Source: Capitella teleta
Taxonomy: Eukaryota; Annelida; Polychaeta; Capitellidae
Reading direction: 5' to 3'
Assembly: GCA_000328365.1 (NCBI GenBank)
Contig: KB303655.1
Span: forward strand, 94,856 to 158,855
Length of the DNA: 64,000 bases
Shown: positions 1 to 12,735 of the stretch, piece by piece
How positions within the stretch are numbered: the first letter of the stretch is position 1
Layout of the letters: every line of letters starts with the position of its first letter
Program-made: the position numbers and the translations under genes
The notes under the pieces: model-generated
Told to the model about the DNA's origin: nothing
The model's database searches: none
What the model saw: only the letters and a program-made list of their open reading frames with translations

Positions 1-726
1 CAAAATGTCAACAAACTTTGTACATTCATGGATTGAACTAAAATGCTAAACCAACTTCACAACACACCTACTTTGCCCCCTCCCTCCCCATTCACCCTGG
101 TTATTGGACCAAGCACAATACAAAATCCGCTCCCTGATGAGCACACTAGCCTTGTGTCCACCAAGAGCTGTCAATTTAAACCATGTTGTCTCACCAATAA
201 CTACGTACTAGTATATATGAAGGTCTGCATCGACGCAATGCAAAAGCAGTATTTATTCATAAATATATTTTGTTTTGATTCGGTCACTCGTTATAAACTT
301 AGAATCCAAAATACACACATTCAGCAGTTGGGAAGAACTTAGAGATAAATAGACAGTAAAAACAATATTATTCACTAACCAATCACCCATCACACCTTCA
401 ATTATCATGTTCAAAATGAATGCCTACTGAGGAATTCTGTCAAAAAAAAAAAAAAAAAAAAAAAAAGAGAGTAAAAAACAAAAGCTGTGAATAAATGTAT
501 GATACATATATTATTCACTCTGAACTACGTGAATTGAGCAAACACAAAACAATTATTCTATTATTAACTAAGCATAAATTAAGTCAAGTTGACCAGCCAC
601 AGTAAAAAGTTCTCTCATGGGTCGACAAAACCATGCCTAGTATAATTCTTCACTCTTCACAAAGCCCCAAAATTTACTGTAATAACCCTCCCAAAATGAC
701 AAAATCATTTCAGATCCAAATTTGCT
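1..726. other. Non-coding stretch, 3' flank of the C19orf47-like gene
   Basis: AT-rich sequence with a run of about 25 A near 440-466 and no convincing coding exon. A minus-strand AATAAA (TTTATT on the plus strand near 252) could serve the C19orf47-like gene that ends at 727. An open frame at 43-342 has no family resemblance and low-complexity composition. Confidence 0.5.
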
Positions 727-2824
727 TTAATTTTTCTGAGCCCCAAGCCGGCTGAAGACGTTCTTTTGGCCAGTGGATGCTTTGCGGAAACCTTTAGTAG
801 TGGATGAGACTTCATTTCTTTCTGGTCCCAATCGCTGCTTCACCATGGAAACTAAAAAATAAAATAAAAACTCACTTAAACCGATCATAGCTAAACCAGG
901 AGCTTACCTTTAACAATGCCAGCAGCTTTCGCCATTTTTTGTTTCCCGACAAAAGTCACCCTTGGCACAGGTTTTGTTCTGATTGTTTTCTTAATGGCAG
1001 GAGTGGTCGATGTGGCCGGAGCTCTGGTGATCCCGCCTAAGCGATCTCTCACGGACGATTTCTTAGCGCTGCCGACAAAGATGCCAGCGCTGGCACCATT
1101 GCCAACTTCAGGACCTAAATTGAACAAATTCAAAAATGAGGGATGTTTTAAGATAATAGAATGCTAAACATACCAAGTCTAGATTCAGCTGAGTCTGGAA
1201 CAACTCTTTTTGTGATGACCAGTTTCGGTCGTTTGCTGGTAGTCTGCCCAGGCTTCAATATTCCAGCGTACGGCAGAGATTGCCGTGGAGCTTCCATCAT
1301 TTCATCCTCGTCCTCTGCGTACTGTTCAGTGGGCACGGTAGCGGTGCGTTTGAGAGACACGCGATTGAACACTGAACTTCCCTGTGGAGAGAAAATGTTA
1401 TAAATGCAACAAAACTCACAAATTAGCAGACTCACCGGAGTATTGCTTATTCTGATTTTGCCCAGGCTGCCGCCAGATTTTACTCTCTGAGATTCTTGGC
1501 CTAAACGTGAGAAGACCTGAGGGGTGGCTGCTGAAATGGAAATGATTAAGATAGAAATAATGCCATACTAAAGAATAGCATGCTACCTTGTATGCCTCTC
1601 TGTGCAAGAATTCGCTTAGTTTTCATGGTGGTTCCTTTTGGCATCGAAATCTTGTATCGGCCTTCATGTTCAGGGAAGACCCGGCGTTTTTTCGGAACAG
1701 GAACTTCCTCCTTCATGCCCATGATGCTATCTCCGTCAAAGCTAATCTTAGTCCTCGCCACACCTACGAAGAATAACATTATAACGACCGGTCAACAGCA
1801 AAAGAGGTAGACTAAACTCACCAGACACAGCTTTAGGCGTCGCAGGTTTAGGTCCTAGCCTGGAAGCCATTCCGCTCGACATTGACATTCGACCTGTGGG
1901 TTCGGGGTTAGGCTGATATGAGGTACTGTTGATGTAATGTGAAACAGTACGACTGGCAGCTGATAATAAAGAAATTGTGTATATTATATATATTATTGAA
2001 TATCAGCTAAGACATACGAGTTGATTTGAGGGCAGATGAAACAGGACTTGTTCTTCCAACACTTGAATTTCCTAGTAGAGCCCTCTGGCGAGAATTATGC
2101 GAGTGAACAACTTTAGCATGTTTCAAGATGGCAATGACGTCGCCCATTACGCTGATTCCCATGTCTGAGAGATATTCTTTCTGCAAGTCAGGAAGCATGT
2201 CTTGCTGGATGCGGTTGTCAGAGAATACAACAGCATAATTAGCTGCTTCTCCTGCAGGAATACCCGCGTCTTTGAAGAACTTGATCCAGAATGACATGGA
2301 TGCAACTCCTGCAAGGAAAAAGAAATTCAATTTGCTATTCACTAAATCATGGTACAGTAGACTGTAGTGACATGACAAAAGTAATTCTCCTATTATTAAC
2401 AAAGGGAGCCATACGTCGAGTGAGCAGATCTTTCAGTAGTTCTTATAAAAGAAATCTCGTCACTCACAAAAACCTATAGAATCGATCTAAAAATGTTCCG
2501 AAATTAACAGAGGTTCACTATAAAGGGATGCTACCCTATCCCTGTTGACTGTTGACTGTATCATAGTCATCATAGTGTACACTGTGTGACTGTATCAGAT
2601 AATCAGTGTATGAAGTATCACTATCAAGTTGAAGTTGAATCATAACTTGTGAGTCCAATCGGAACCGGAGCGCCTTTCAACAGTAATGCATACTATGGAT
2701 AAAGAGTCAAGCTATCCTTAGATCACTTTAATAAATATTCTTAACCTTTTTAGCTTCACAAAACATCAAAATTAATCAATATTTACACACGTTTACCTGA
2801 TCTATTGTATCCGGAAGCCGCCAT
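727..2824 (-). CDS. C19orf47: C19orf47-like SAM-domain protein, 8 exons
   Basis: Eight coding exons (2797-2824, 2018-2308, 1822-1959, 1587-1763, 1436-1530, 1174-1381, 908-1114, 727-851) sum to 1269 bases, so 422 residues. Seen: an N-terminal SAM-like domain (about residues 13-75) containing KFFKDAGIP and DVIAILKHAKVVH; then a basic stretch, KKRRVFPEHEGRYKISMPKG, which matches the nuclear-signal region of vertebrate C19orf47; then SSVFNR, SRLG and a C-terminal FSRLGAQKN, the spaced short motifs of this family. The function of the family is poorly known; a nuclear role is inference from the basic segment. The start is the ATG in a 28-base first exon with AAAATGG context. All junctions are GT-AG and in phase. 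Confidence 0.9.
2340..2520 (+). repeat. Dispersed repeat, copy 1
   Basis: This segment, inside and beyond the first intron of the C19orf47-like gene, resembles 4070-4345. Shared words include GTAATTCTCC/GTAACTCTTC, GAGCAGATCTTTCAG/AAGCAGATCTTTCAG and GAAATTAACAGAGGT/GAAATGAACAGAGGT. Copy 1 is shorter. No coding capacity or terminal repeats seen; family unknown. Confidence 0.6.
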
Positions 2825-3197
2825 TTTAGGCAATGTAGAGGGCCTGACGTACGCAGCGCAAACAAGACAATTAAGATTTCAGCTTTGCGGAGGACGGTCT
2901 TATAGTTTTACTTGGATCAAACTTGGATGTCAAAAGCCAAGTGTTAACTAACATGACTCTCAAATCAATTATGAGCCCCTCGGTTTAACATTGTGATATA
3001 AACTGTCATACACAAATTTTATCTGGATAAAGTTCCTTGAAGGTTTAATTTTCGGGTTTTCTTGCACATCTTGCAGTTTGTCAGTTAAACCAGAGCAGAT
3101 ATGAGAGAATTGAAATTTTAGCCTTAACAAGTTATCTTATAAAACATTAATCAGTTAACTGGTTAATATAAGTTAATAATGTAATAATTGAAAATAT

Positions 3198-3576
3198 TTC
3201 TAGGAGTGATTGAGGGCACCGAATAGATCAATCGGTTTAACCGACTGACTACAATCCTATGCCGACCGTGGGGGTCGAGGTCCCGGGTTCGAGACCCGAT
3301 CAGGCCACGGGCGTTATGATTGTGAATTATGATTGTTAAAATTGTAATTCTTCGGTGACTCTGCAGTGCTGCCCAACTGCGTAACAAGGCCGGGTACATG
3401 CTGTGTGCTACTGTCTATGGTAGGTATGCAGGATAAAGAACCTTTGGGATCTTATCGATAAGAGTAGGGGGAAACCCCGGTCCCGGGCCTTCTGTTCTAG
3501 CGCCCGTATCACCCGAATGGGTTGGGTGGAGCCGTAAAACCCCATCACGCTGACGCTGACGCTTCTAGGAGTGATT
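3198..3576 (+). mobile_element. tRNA-derived SINE with 14-base target duplication
   Basis: The body (3212-3562) starts with a tRNA-like head: an A-box-like segment (ATCAATCGGTTTAACCG) and a B box (GGTTCGAGACC). It continues through a tRNA-unrelated body and ends in a short CTGACG-type tail. The 14-base word TTCTAGGAGTGATT is present at 3198-3211 and again at 3563-3576, a perfect target-site duplication. A second, inverted and shortened copy lies at about 44170-44400. Perfect flanks suggest a fairly recent insertion. Confidence 0.85.
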
Positions 3577-3621
3577 ACATTTCACAACCTATAGAGAGGG
3601 TTAGAAACTTAGCGCATTAAT

Positions 3622-3925
3622 GGTGGGCGGCGATGGCGCAGCGGTAGCGCCGAGTTTGCCAAGTCAAGTGTGGTCGTGGGTTCGAGTGTGGGCCTGGGGC
3701 CTGTTTTTCTTTCAACTTCCAACCTCGTTCCGTTCCACTGGACAAGGAGGTCACAACCGAGAACCTTGGAAGTTATGGAACAGTTTCAGGTTCAACTTAA
3801 GTCTCGCGAGCTTTGGCTGTTAACTTGCATGCTAGAAATGTAATGTAGATATTTCTTGTAACATGACAATTGGGCGGGACATCGTCCAAAGTCTCATGGA
3901 GCTTTTTTCATGCTGATTGTTTAGT
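3622..3925 (+). repeat. SINE-like repeat with tRNA head, relative of the 20666-21125 complex
   Basis: It begins with an A-box match (TGGCGCAGCGG near 3632) and a B-box-like GGTTCGAGTGT near 3680. From about 3697 it carries GGGGCCTGTTTTTCTTTCAA and a body found again, in pieces and in both orientations, at 20666-21125. The last part (ACATGACAATTGGGCGGGACATCGTCC) is shared almost word for word. It may be a SINE, or a tRNA-like piece fused to a miniature inverted-repeat element. Confidence 0.65.
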
Positions 3926-4069
3926 TTTGAACTATGATAAAAGATGCCTCCCAAAAGACGAATATGCCTTTTGACTGACATATTTTTTAGACATTATAGC
4001 TGTGGGCTAATTCCTTGATAAATCGAATTTAAGAGGTTTCAAATCTCGCTTTCGATTTCATACCGTCGT

Positions 4070-4345
4070 GGTGTCATAAAAGTAACTCTTCTATTGTTAA
4101 CAATGGGAGCCGTCGAGTATAAGTAGTCTCGTTCCAAGCTAGACTCCTATTGCTATAAGATGCAGACAGATTATGGCTACAGAATGTAGCTATCGAGTAA
4201 GCAGATCTTTCAGCAGTTCTCACAAAACGAAATATCACACTCATCTTGTTTCAAGCTATTCTGCTTGAGTAACAAATTCGTATTTTAATTTGTCTTCGAC
4301 ATTATTCACAGCTCCGAAATGAACAGAGGTACTCTTTAAGGTGGA
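4070..4345 (+). repeat. Dispersed repeat, copy 2
   Basis: This longer copy is related to 2340-2520. It holds about 90 extra bases in the middle (TCTCGTTCCAAGCTAGACTC onward) that copy 1 lacks. No family assigned. Confidence 0.6.
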
Positions 4346-6564
4346 GGTTGATGGTGAAAGAATCTGTTACAGAAGGGGCGGGGGGCAGATAACCAACACA
4401 AGATGAATTACCCGTGTTGTGTGCGGAACTTAGAACCATTGAGAAGATTCTAGGGGAAAAAGAAAAACTCAAACAAAATTGAGAAATAATAATAAAGATA
4501 GTTACTTTTATTTGTGATATAAATCTCCTTTTCAGAGAAAAAAACAAAAAAACAAAAACTATCATGAATCGACAAGGAAGAAGAGGGCAAACATAGTACA
4601 AACATTCATTTAAAAATTGCTTATCTAAAAATGCATTAAATTCCTCAGTTATTTAACAAAAAATCTGTACAAATTAATTTATAATAAAACCCAATATCAT
4701 ACATAGTACATTGTATACAATTGAGTCTTCGAAGGAAGGCATATTTTTTTTATTAGTTGGTTAAAAGCAAGAATTTCAAGCGAGTGAGCAATTTTTTTCG
4801 AATTTTGAACAACGTACAGCAGTAAGGAGCATTAATAAAAGAGCAGTCTGTTTCATAATTATATTCAGTCCAGTTGAGTAGGATTTCATACGCATCATAT
4901 GGATGTTCGCTTACAAAATAGAACCACTTTCACCTGCAAGAAATATTTACAATCAGACCTCGGCTGTGATCTTGATTCAAGCAAAGGAATCTTGCGCCGT
5001 TACAAGTCATTTCCTTGGAATTTAACAGCAAGGAGTTCACAGCTAAAATAAAGGTGATTTTATAACAAAAATACAGAAAAAAATAAAACAAGACTACTAC
5101 TAGAAAGGTGGTGACTACGCACTGCAGGTTGTTCTCAGTTATGTACACACTCGCTAACTAATTATGGAAGACTCGGTAAGTAACAAGGAATAACAATTTA
5201 ACATGGGAATCAGGCCGTTATATAAGTATAGCCAGTGAAGTATAGGACATTATACAGTCATACCTCGTTAAGCCCGCCCTTGATTGCACCAATTATGCAA
5301 TCCAGTCTTTTTATCCATCAGGCCGATTCAACGGGGTGTGACTGTAGTGGTATTTGCAGAAGGGAATGTTCAGGGAAAGAAAGGGGAAAGTGAGGACTTG
5401 TGCCAAGGGAATTAGTTCAGCATAATTATGTTGTAAAATAATGAAAATTAGCTTTAATTTGAAATTGCTCATGAACAATTTTCATTGATTAGAAAGCGCA
5501 ATTGCATGGTTGAAATATATTTTTGAATCTATATTAAATTTTTCTTAATTTGTGCACAGAATAATTCTCAATTGGCAAAATGTTCTTGATGAACACTTAA
5601 AAAAAAAAGAAATCTAAGCATACATGAGTAGGTCTTTTTACCATAGCCAGAAAAAGGCACTTTTCAACTTTGAACCCTAAAGCGAACGCACAGAAAAACA
5701 ATGAACAAGAGATCAGAAGAGAGCAAAGAAATAATTTCACAACATTATGAAAATTAAATTTCGTCGACTTCCAGCATTGAAATTACCCGTTACTTTTTAA
5801 ACGTTTAGCAGATGTTTTGAACTATGTGGTACTATACCAATAGCAGAGTATAATTCACATGAAACACTCTTTCATATTGTCAAAGCAGTTAACTGAGATT
5901 TTAATAAAAATAACACTAAAATTTTGAGATCCAAAATGGGAAGCTTTTGGTAGAGACAGTGAAATGAATAAGGAGAGAATATACAGTAATAATTTTATAA
6001 GAGATTGTCTAATGCCATAGATGTAAGCTAGGGCCTGTCAAGAGTCAAATGTTTAAGATATGAAAGTGAAATAGCAGAGTTTGAAGCCAGAAATTGTTCC
6101 AGGACCCAGCTCAATCCAGGTGAATTTCTTTCCTCAATTGATTTCATCCTGTCCATAAAGTTAATAAACACTTTGTGGAAAAATAATTCTTTCAATAATT
6201 TGCTTAATGATGACTGAAATTATGAACAGGACCTGGCAGGTTGAATTGACGCCTCAGTTCAGTTCCAATAGCAGAATTGAGGGCATTAAAAATGCTATGT
6301 AAATATTGAAAAAGTATAAAAATGGTCCTCCAGTTGACATTGCTGAGAAGAAATAATGAATTCTTTACTCTTAAATTTGAACGAAATAACGTAAGAATAC
6401 GTAGAACCCTCATTTAACAGGTGGGTTTTTTTGTTGTCTTGCTGAATACAGGGGTATATCATGAACTTGCATCACACGCAGGAAAAAATAAAAATAAAAA
6501 AGAAGACTTAAAACAAAAAAGAATGGTCCGTTTGAGAAGAAAAATCTATCTAATCAATTCATCG
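4346..6564. other. Intergenic, AT-rich, mostly featureless
   Basis: Apart from the 90-base miniature element at 5255-5344 I see no gene or clear repeat here. Part of it is presumably the 3' flank of the ITPK1 gene, whose stop codon is at 6565. Confidence 0.5.
5255..5344. mobile_element. Miniature pogo/Tigger-type element with TA duplication
   Basis: The ends are CAGTCATACCTCGTTAAGCC and, inverted, CAGTCACACCCCGTTGAATC, each flanked by TA (5253-5254 and 5345-5346). CAGT-starting ends with TA targets are typical of the pogo/Tigger branch of Tc1/mariner elements. At 90 bases it is little more than two inverted repeats. It resembles the ends of the 9863-10621 element. Confidence 0.8.
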
Positions 6565-9500
6565 TCACGATATCCGCTTCGCTGAGTCATCACTTTCCGA
6601 AGCTGTTACCACGACAACCTCGGGGGAAGGCGTATCCATCGGCAACCAGTGGCTGTCAAGGAGGAACTGCTTGTCCTCCTTCATGCAGTCAGAGGAAGTC
6701 AGATTTCTCGTGATGCCGTTGACGTGAAACGGGGGACGAGGACTCAGGGCGGGCATCACGTGTGATTCAATGATTTTGTTCTGCCGCCAAACGGATGTTA
6801 GTTGGGGAAAGTAAGAGAGAGATCCGGGTGAGATCTGGTCAGACGATGGATTTATCTTGTCTTGAATCAAACTCAGCAAGCAGTTGAAGAACTCTGGCAC
6901 ACCATCGTATCCTGAAATGGAATAACAAAAGTGATAGCGGCAATCAAATTTAATGATAAACGAAAAGTGATAGGACAATGACAGAGAAACTCATACCTGG
7001 GAAAGAGTTAGCGTCAATGACAGCATAGCGCCCGGTGTGGTTCTCCACGATCACGTCAACCCCAATAAGGTCAAGGCCAAGCGAGTGTTGAATGGCTAAA
7101 CCTAGCTTCTGAAGCTGCGCTGGATCGGGTAAGATGAACGGAGACTCCAGCTCAGATTTCTCAAACTGATAAAAAAAAAAAAAAAACTTTAATAAACCTA
7201 AATCGCAACGATCCACAATGATTCCTTACTGCATTAAGATGTGAAGCAGAGTCTGCTTTTGAGACGTCGTGGCTGTCGAAATGAATCGTCTTTGCTTCAG
7301 AGCCTGGAATATCAAAAATGAAAAAATGAATGGAACCATTAAGTGTGGTTACAACTCACCACCAGGGCTGAAGTTTTTGATCGACGGTCTCTCAACAATG
7401 CAGTGATGTCTGCCAATGGCAAATATTTTGTACAGAACAGCGTTATGGTTGATGAAGGACTGAGCCACACAGGGAGGGGAGACATCCTTCAGGCCAGCTT
7501 CATTGAATATCAGCGACATCTACGAGTTGCATAAATGACAAACTAGCGAGAAGGGGGCAGGGGGGTTTCACCTGGTGGCAGAGATTTGAGCCGTGTGCTG
7601 TTGTTGGCTTGCAAACTGAAGAAACAGATTGGATTTGTGGTCAATTTTCTAAGTATGGAAAACCAAATATGAACTGATTTAAACACATGGGTGTTGCAAA
7701 TTACAACACATTTGACACACACAAAATTTATTGTCACCAATAAAATAAGTTAAAATTAGGCAACTGCAATATAATTAAATGATTCAGGTGAATTTATGAT
7801 GCATTTATATCACCCAATAAACCCAACACCAGGTTCTACAACTGCATCATAAAATGTGTCCCTCACACACATTGACACGTGCTCTGAAATATTTATAACT
7901 GTCAATGCAACATGAACATGAGGCCATGGGTGCCAGGGCTGCTCACCCACTGGTCACTTTAGGGAGAGCCAGCGTTTTTGTTTTAAGAATTTAAAAAAAT
8001 CAAAAGAATTCTCTCAGAGAGCTAAGTGTAAAACATTTTTTAGAGAGATATTTTTCCTATTATTCAAGAAACCAACGAGTTTATAAATGCTTCAATACTT
8101 CTCTGAATTATTAAGATAAAAGAAAATAAAAAATCAGCTCGAACTAAAAATTGACATATGTAAATTAAGTCAGAGTGAATTAACATACATAAATTGGTGA
8201 TATAATTACTCTAAAATCTCTACCTGTGAGATTATGATTGGCACCCGGCCAATTTCATTATCTCTACTTACATAATACTGCTCAATGTAATATAGATTAT
8301 CTATCATGAGTGTAATCTCTAGGCGCATGTTAGCATAATAAATCATCTTTTCATAAATCATGGCTTATATATGGCTCATATATTTTCTCCTTGGGGTCTT
8401 CTGGGGCATTTACTTGAATTACCAAACCTCAATGTATTCAGTTTATTTTATGTTTCTCAATCAAATCACTGTTCACGCATTTTCATTAAATAAAATATAA
8501 GTCTAATTTCTGCCTCATACCATGTTGTCTGTCTTTCTCTGCTATGTAGCTTCAGCTACATCATCAACGAGCTTCAGAACATGTACAGACGAGGACAATA
8601 CTGCATAATACATGTAACCTGACACTTCGGAATAAAAAAATATTGTTTACCACAGTTCAGAGGCTCCTGTTCTGATGGTGAGCATGGCAAATAATTATAT
8701 ATACTCAAGTCCAAAATAAACACTCCTCTTTGGTTGCACAAACATATCCCACATTCAGGATATGCATTGAATTGACATGATTAGTTTGTTGTAAGTTGAA
8801 CCACCTACGCTGACAATCACAAAATTTCCTAGAAAACGAACTCCGTAAACTTGGTTTAACTGGAGGAACAATTGACAAGGGGCCAAAATTAAAATTCTTT
8901 GATGTTTTCAGCCTTCTACCTCACGTACACCAATGACACATGCATTGATTTTTCAGTGACCCTGGCCTGTGGTGACCCTAGCATTATTTTGGGGGAGCAA
9001 CTGAATTTCAGGATGTTGGTATTTCAGGATTGAGGTCTTGTTGGGGGATCTGCCGTAATCAAATACCAAACTTTTCTCTGCAGATATGGGTCGAATATGA
9101 AGCCCCAAATATACATTAACATAATTAATAAGGCATTCAAGGAATGTTACCAAATACCACTCACCGAGAGGAAATGTGACATTGTTCTTGTACAGCAGTT
9201 GTTTATTAGTTTCAACGTCATTCGTGGTGAATTCAACAAATGTCGGAGTGAAGAATCCACTCTCTGCGGGAAGAAAGAAACATGGTTTACTTTGACACAA
9301 AATTCTTAATTTTAATTGATAATAAATACAAAGTACAGTACAAATTCAAATCCACTTTTGTATAATTGTTATTAGCATAAAAAAAATTCAGATCGTAAAA
9401 CGCACCGAAAAAAATTTACCAAATAAATAATGCATGTGTTGCAATCATGATCACCACAAATTTATACAGCCAATTCTAGCAGCATATACCCGGTAAACAT

Positions 9501-12274
9501 TGACCACTTTCCAGGAACCTTGACATATCTAGCCCATCTTGGTATCTTAATTTCTTAGCTTGACCTAGATAGTACAAGGCTGCCAACGCTATGGCAACCA
9601 CTCTATTACATCATGACTTCAGGATAAACAAACATCCTCTGTTGACTATAGAAAGAGTGTGTACTGAATAGCATCTTGGCAAACATGTATCACTTCACTG
9701 GAAACACTCAGAACTCAATGCTTAAATGAATGCTCCACACAACTGAATTCTTTATAAAGTTTATATAATTCTGAAGAAAGAATCAATATAATCAGTTAAA
9801 TCATATTGGTGTATCTGAGATTTAGAGTGGAATTAAAAATGAAGTTAATTAGTATGGAGATACAGTCAGACCCCATTAATCCGCCGTCATGTTATCCATC
9901 ATTTTCGTAATCCGCCCTAAAATCCCAGGGATGAATCGTTTGTAATGTTAATTGTGTCATGTAATCAGCCCTTTTCGTTAATCTGCCCCCGACCACAATT
10001 CTCAGGAACAAACATACACTGTATCATTATAAATTACATATATGTAATCCGCCCTTCGAAATATAGTAAACAAACATAAGACACGACACATCAATCGTCA
10101 GCGATTTTTTAAAAGTCAAGTCAACTAAACAACAAATGGCGCCCCTTCGCTTATTTGACTTTTAAGAAGTTAAATAAAAAAAGGAAGCAAATGCGGGTAT
10201 CGTCGCCGTATCAATTCCTTTATGTCTTCATGGCTGGCTTACTTTCAATTTAATTGGTCGCTCAGTAGCAGAACGAATGACGGGAGTTGTGAGCAGAGAT
10301 CATGGAATCGAGTGTTGAAGCAAGGGGAATTGAAACTCGGAGCTGATCCATCTACTCATTCATCATTACATGCATAAAATGAGAGCCCACAACATCCTTC
10401 AGTTATTGTGTGTACTCTCTACATTGCCCACTTCATTTGACCATTTCTTTTTTTTACGACCTGCTTGTAACCTGGTATATACCACAATATGGTATTGGTA
10501 CATGGGTTTTTGTATGGCATCTAATTTTCTTCAATTTATGGTCTGACATGTAATCTGCCCTTTTCGCTTTTCCCCCTGTTACATTGGGAATGGAGAAGGG
10601 CGCATTAACGGGGTCTGACTGTAACTGTATATGTTAACTCATTGACATCAATCTCAGGTTATAACAATAATGTAACAGTAATCTTGAGAACTCGTGATTG
10701 GGTGAGGGGAGGGGAGGGGGGGTGCGTAATGTGGAATGTTTCAATGGTTGCATTGGCGGGCTTAATAATAAGATAAGATAATTTTATTGATCCGCAAAGG
10801 AATTTTGTTTTTAAATGATTTTGTTGAGAAAAAAAAAAGAAAAAAAAAATGCTGGCATGCTTGCTTGGAAAGATGTTGTCAGTGGCTTATTTGCATAATA
10901 ATTTACCTTGATAATGACTTAGGGTTTGCTCAACCAAGCCATACTGCCGATTCCGATCGATCAGTTTGCTGATATTCTCCAGTCGATCAACCATCTGTGT
11001 TTGAGGATGTCTCTCTAAGTAGCGCTAAACGTGAAGATACAATTAGTGATCTGTGTCACAGGCTTCCTTGAGGCTAAACCTTGAATGTTTCAATCTGGTC
11101 AGCAGCATTGCGATTCCCCTGGTTGGCTTGTACTAATTGGTCAGTCAACTTGTGAACCACAACGTCAAATGGTCCCTGTTCTTCTAGAGGGTCAGACAGG
11201 TTGATCTGGAGAACAGGGTTAGAAATTGAAGTCAAACAGGAAAGAAGTGCATACCTTCAACAGATCAATGTTCGCCTGTCTGAAAGAGAGAGAGAAAAAA
11301 AAAATAGAGAAATTTAATGTCGTTCTGAGCATTGCTAATCTCGTTCAGAGACTCTACATTGTTAAATGGACCCCCATGATGGTTACAGAATGAATCTAAA
11401 GCATCACATATTCTAATTCTAGATTTGCTTCCGGGGTTGTTATCAAATTATATCTATTAATAACAAGTTTACAAATTTCAACAGGACCCAGTTCAACATT
11501 AATTTGCCATTTTAGTATCTTATTATAATATCCCTCATTGTAATCATAATCCAGGTTTTTACATATGATATAATTACTCAACCTTGAATTAAAGTGAATA
11601 GTGTAAATTGGAGATGAATAGATGCCATATATAATGCTATGCATGGATGCACCAAAAACTCTCGGGGTGAGAATTATTATCATTTAACAATGTAGCAAGG
11701 TTGCACAGTTAACAACCTGTGAATGAAAGTGATGAAAATTATTTTTTTTTCCTCCATTTCTTGTAAGGAAAAATTGTGTAGGAGTAGGCCTGATTTTAAA
11801 CTTTTAACTATTAGTACTAATAAAAGCTATATTTAATATTGGTAGGTACAAGCACTACACGAAAACAGCAGACCATGCAACAACTGCATTAAAAAGAAAA
11901 AAAAAAAACAAAAGGAAAAAAATCTTCATATTATGATCATTATCATTAAGTTCATTAACACAGCTTCAGTTTAACAATAAAATACATTATAATAATTTTT
12001 ATCAAGATTCTTTATTACAGATCAATGATCTTGCTTCTCGATTAACTTTAGATGAAATTGATATTTTTGTTGATCAGCAATGACCGTCATAATGAATGTC
12101 TCAATCGAAATATGACTCATAATTTATTATATTCATAAAATGATAAATTTCCCATGCTCACGGATCTACGGATCTAGGGAGATGATCTTACCTACAAATC
12201 ACAGAAAAGTCATCAAAGCTTAAACGGCGGCTCTTCTTCTCTGACAAACAGTACCCAACCCTTTTGGCAGCCAT
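6565..12274 (-). CDS. ITPK1: Inositol-tetrakisphosphate 1-kinase (ITPK1), 10 exons
   Basis: Ten exons (12192-12274, 11255-11279, 11080-11205, 10907-11024, 9165-9263, 7572-7615, 7360-7519, 7230-7303, 6997-7165, 6565-6911) sum to 1245 bases, so 414 residues, the length I recall for the human enzyme. ITPK1 is an ATP-grasp kinase that phosphorylates inositol tri- and tetrakisphosphates. Seen: the N-terminus KRVGYCLSEKKSRRL; DPLEEQGPFDVVVHKLTDQL; PTTAHGSNLCHQ; the core SFINHNAVLYKIF and VERPSIKNFSPG; and the metal/ATP-binding end LIGVDVIVENHTG, YAVIDANSFPG. The start is the first in-frame ATG in exon 1. The introns range from 55 bases (11025-11079) to over 1.6 kb and host several repeats. The C-terminal tail after the kinase fold is acidic and family-variable. 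Confidence 0.95.
9863..10621. mobile_element. Non-autonomous pogo/Tigger-type element, about 760 bases
   Basis: It lies in an ITPK1 intron. The left end is CAGTCAGACCCCATTAATCC and the right end, inverted, is CAGTCAGACCCCGTTAATGC; both are flanked by TA. Internal repeats of ATCCGCCC/GTAATCTGCCC echo the ends. No transposase frame is visible, so it would need a transposase in trans. Confidence 0.85.
10765..10850 (+). repeat. Probable LINE/MITE tail fragment and A-rich tract
   Basis: AATAAGATAAGATAATTTTA followed by TTGATCCGCAAAGGAATTTT resembles a tail sequence recurrent in invertebrate retroelements, followed by A-rich sequence. Assignment is from general resemblance only. Confidence 0.3.
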
Positions 12275-12684
12275 GCTCAACCGTCGACTTCGGTGGATCA
12301 CCGATCGAATGAACGTGAAAAGATCTGAGAGAGTCTTGACACCAAATTGATCATTTCTTGTTCAGATCCGCGCAATGGCCGCTTCCAGTGCAGCGCCCTC
12401 TGCCGAATGAGCTTTTAGTTTGCAAATATTCGCTGAGTGGCGCCACTACAAAATACGTTATGATTTCAGGAATTGGGGTAAATAGTGCGTTATGAATCCA
12501 GGATCGTTCATATTTATATTTCTTATGTCACGTGAGTCGGAATGGGCAGTGTGGCTTTCTTGAACAAATTAACCCTCGGTCATGAACTAAGGAAAAGACC
12601 CCAGAGCCCGTGACACTACTTTTCCAGTCATTCCAGTATCCCAATTTCCAAAGATTCCCAATTGATCCTAATTCATGCAGTCAG

Positions 12685-12735
<51 letters not shown>

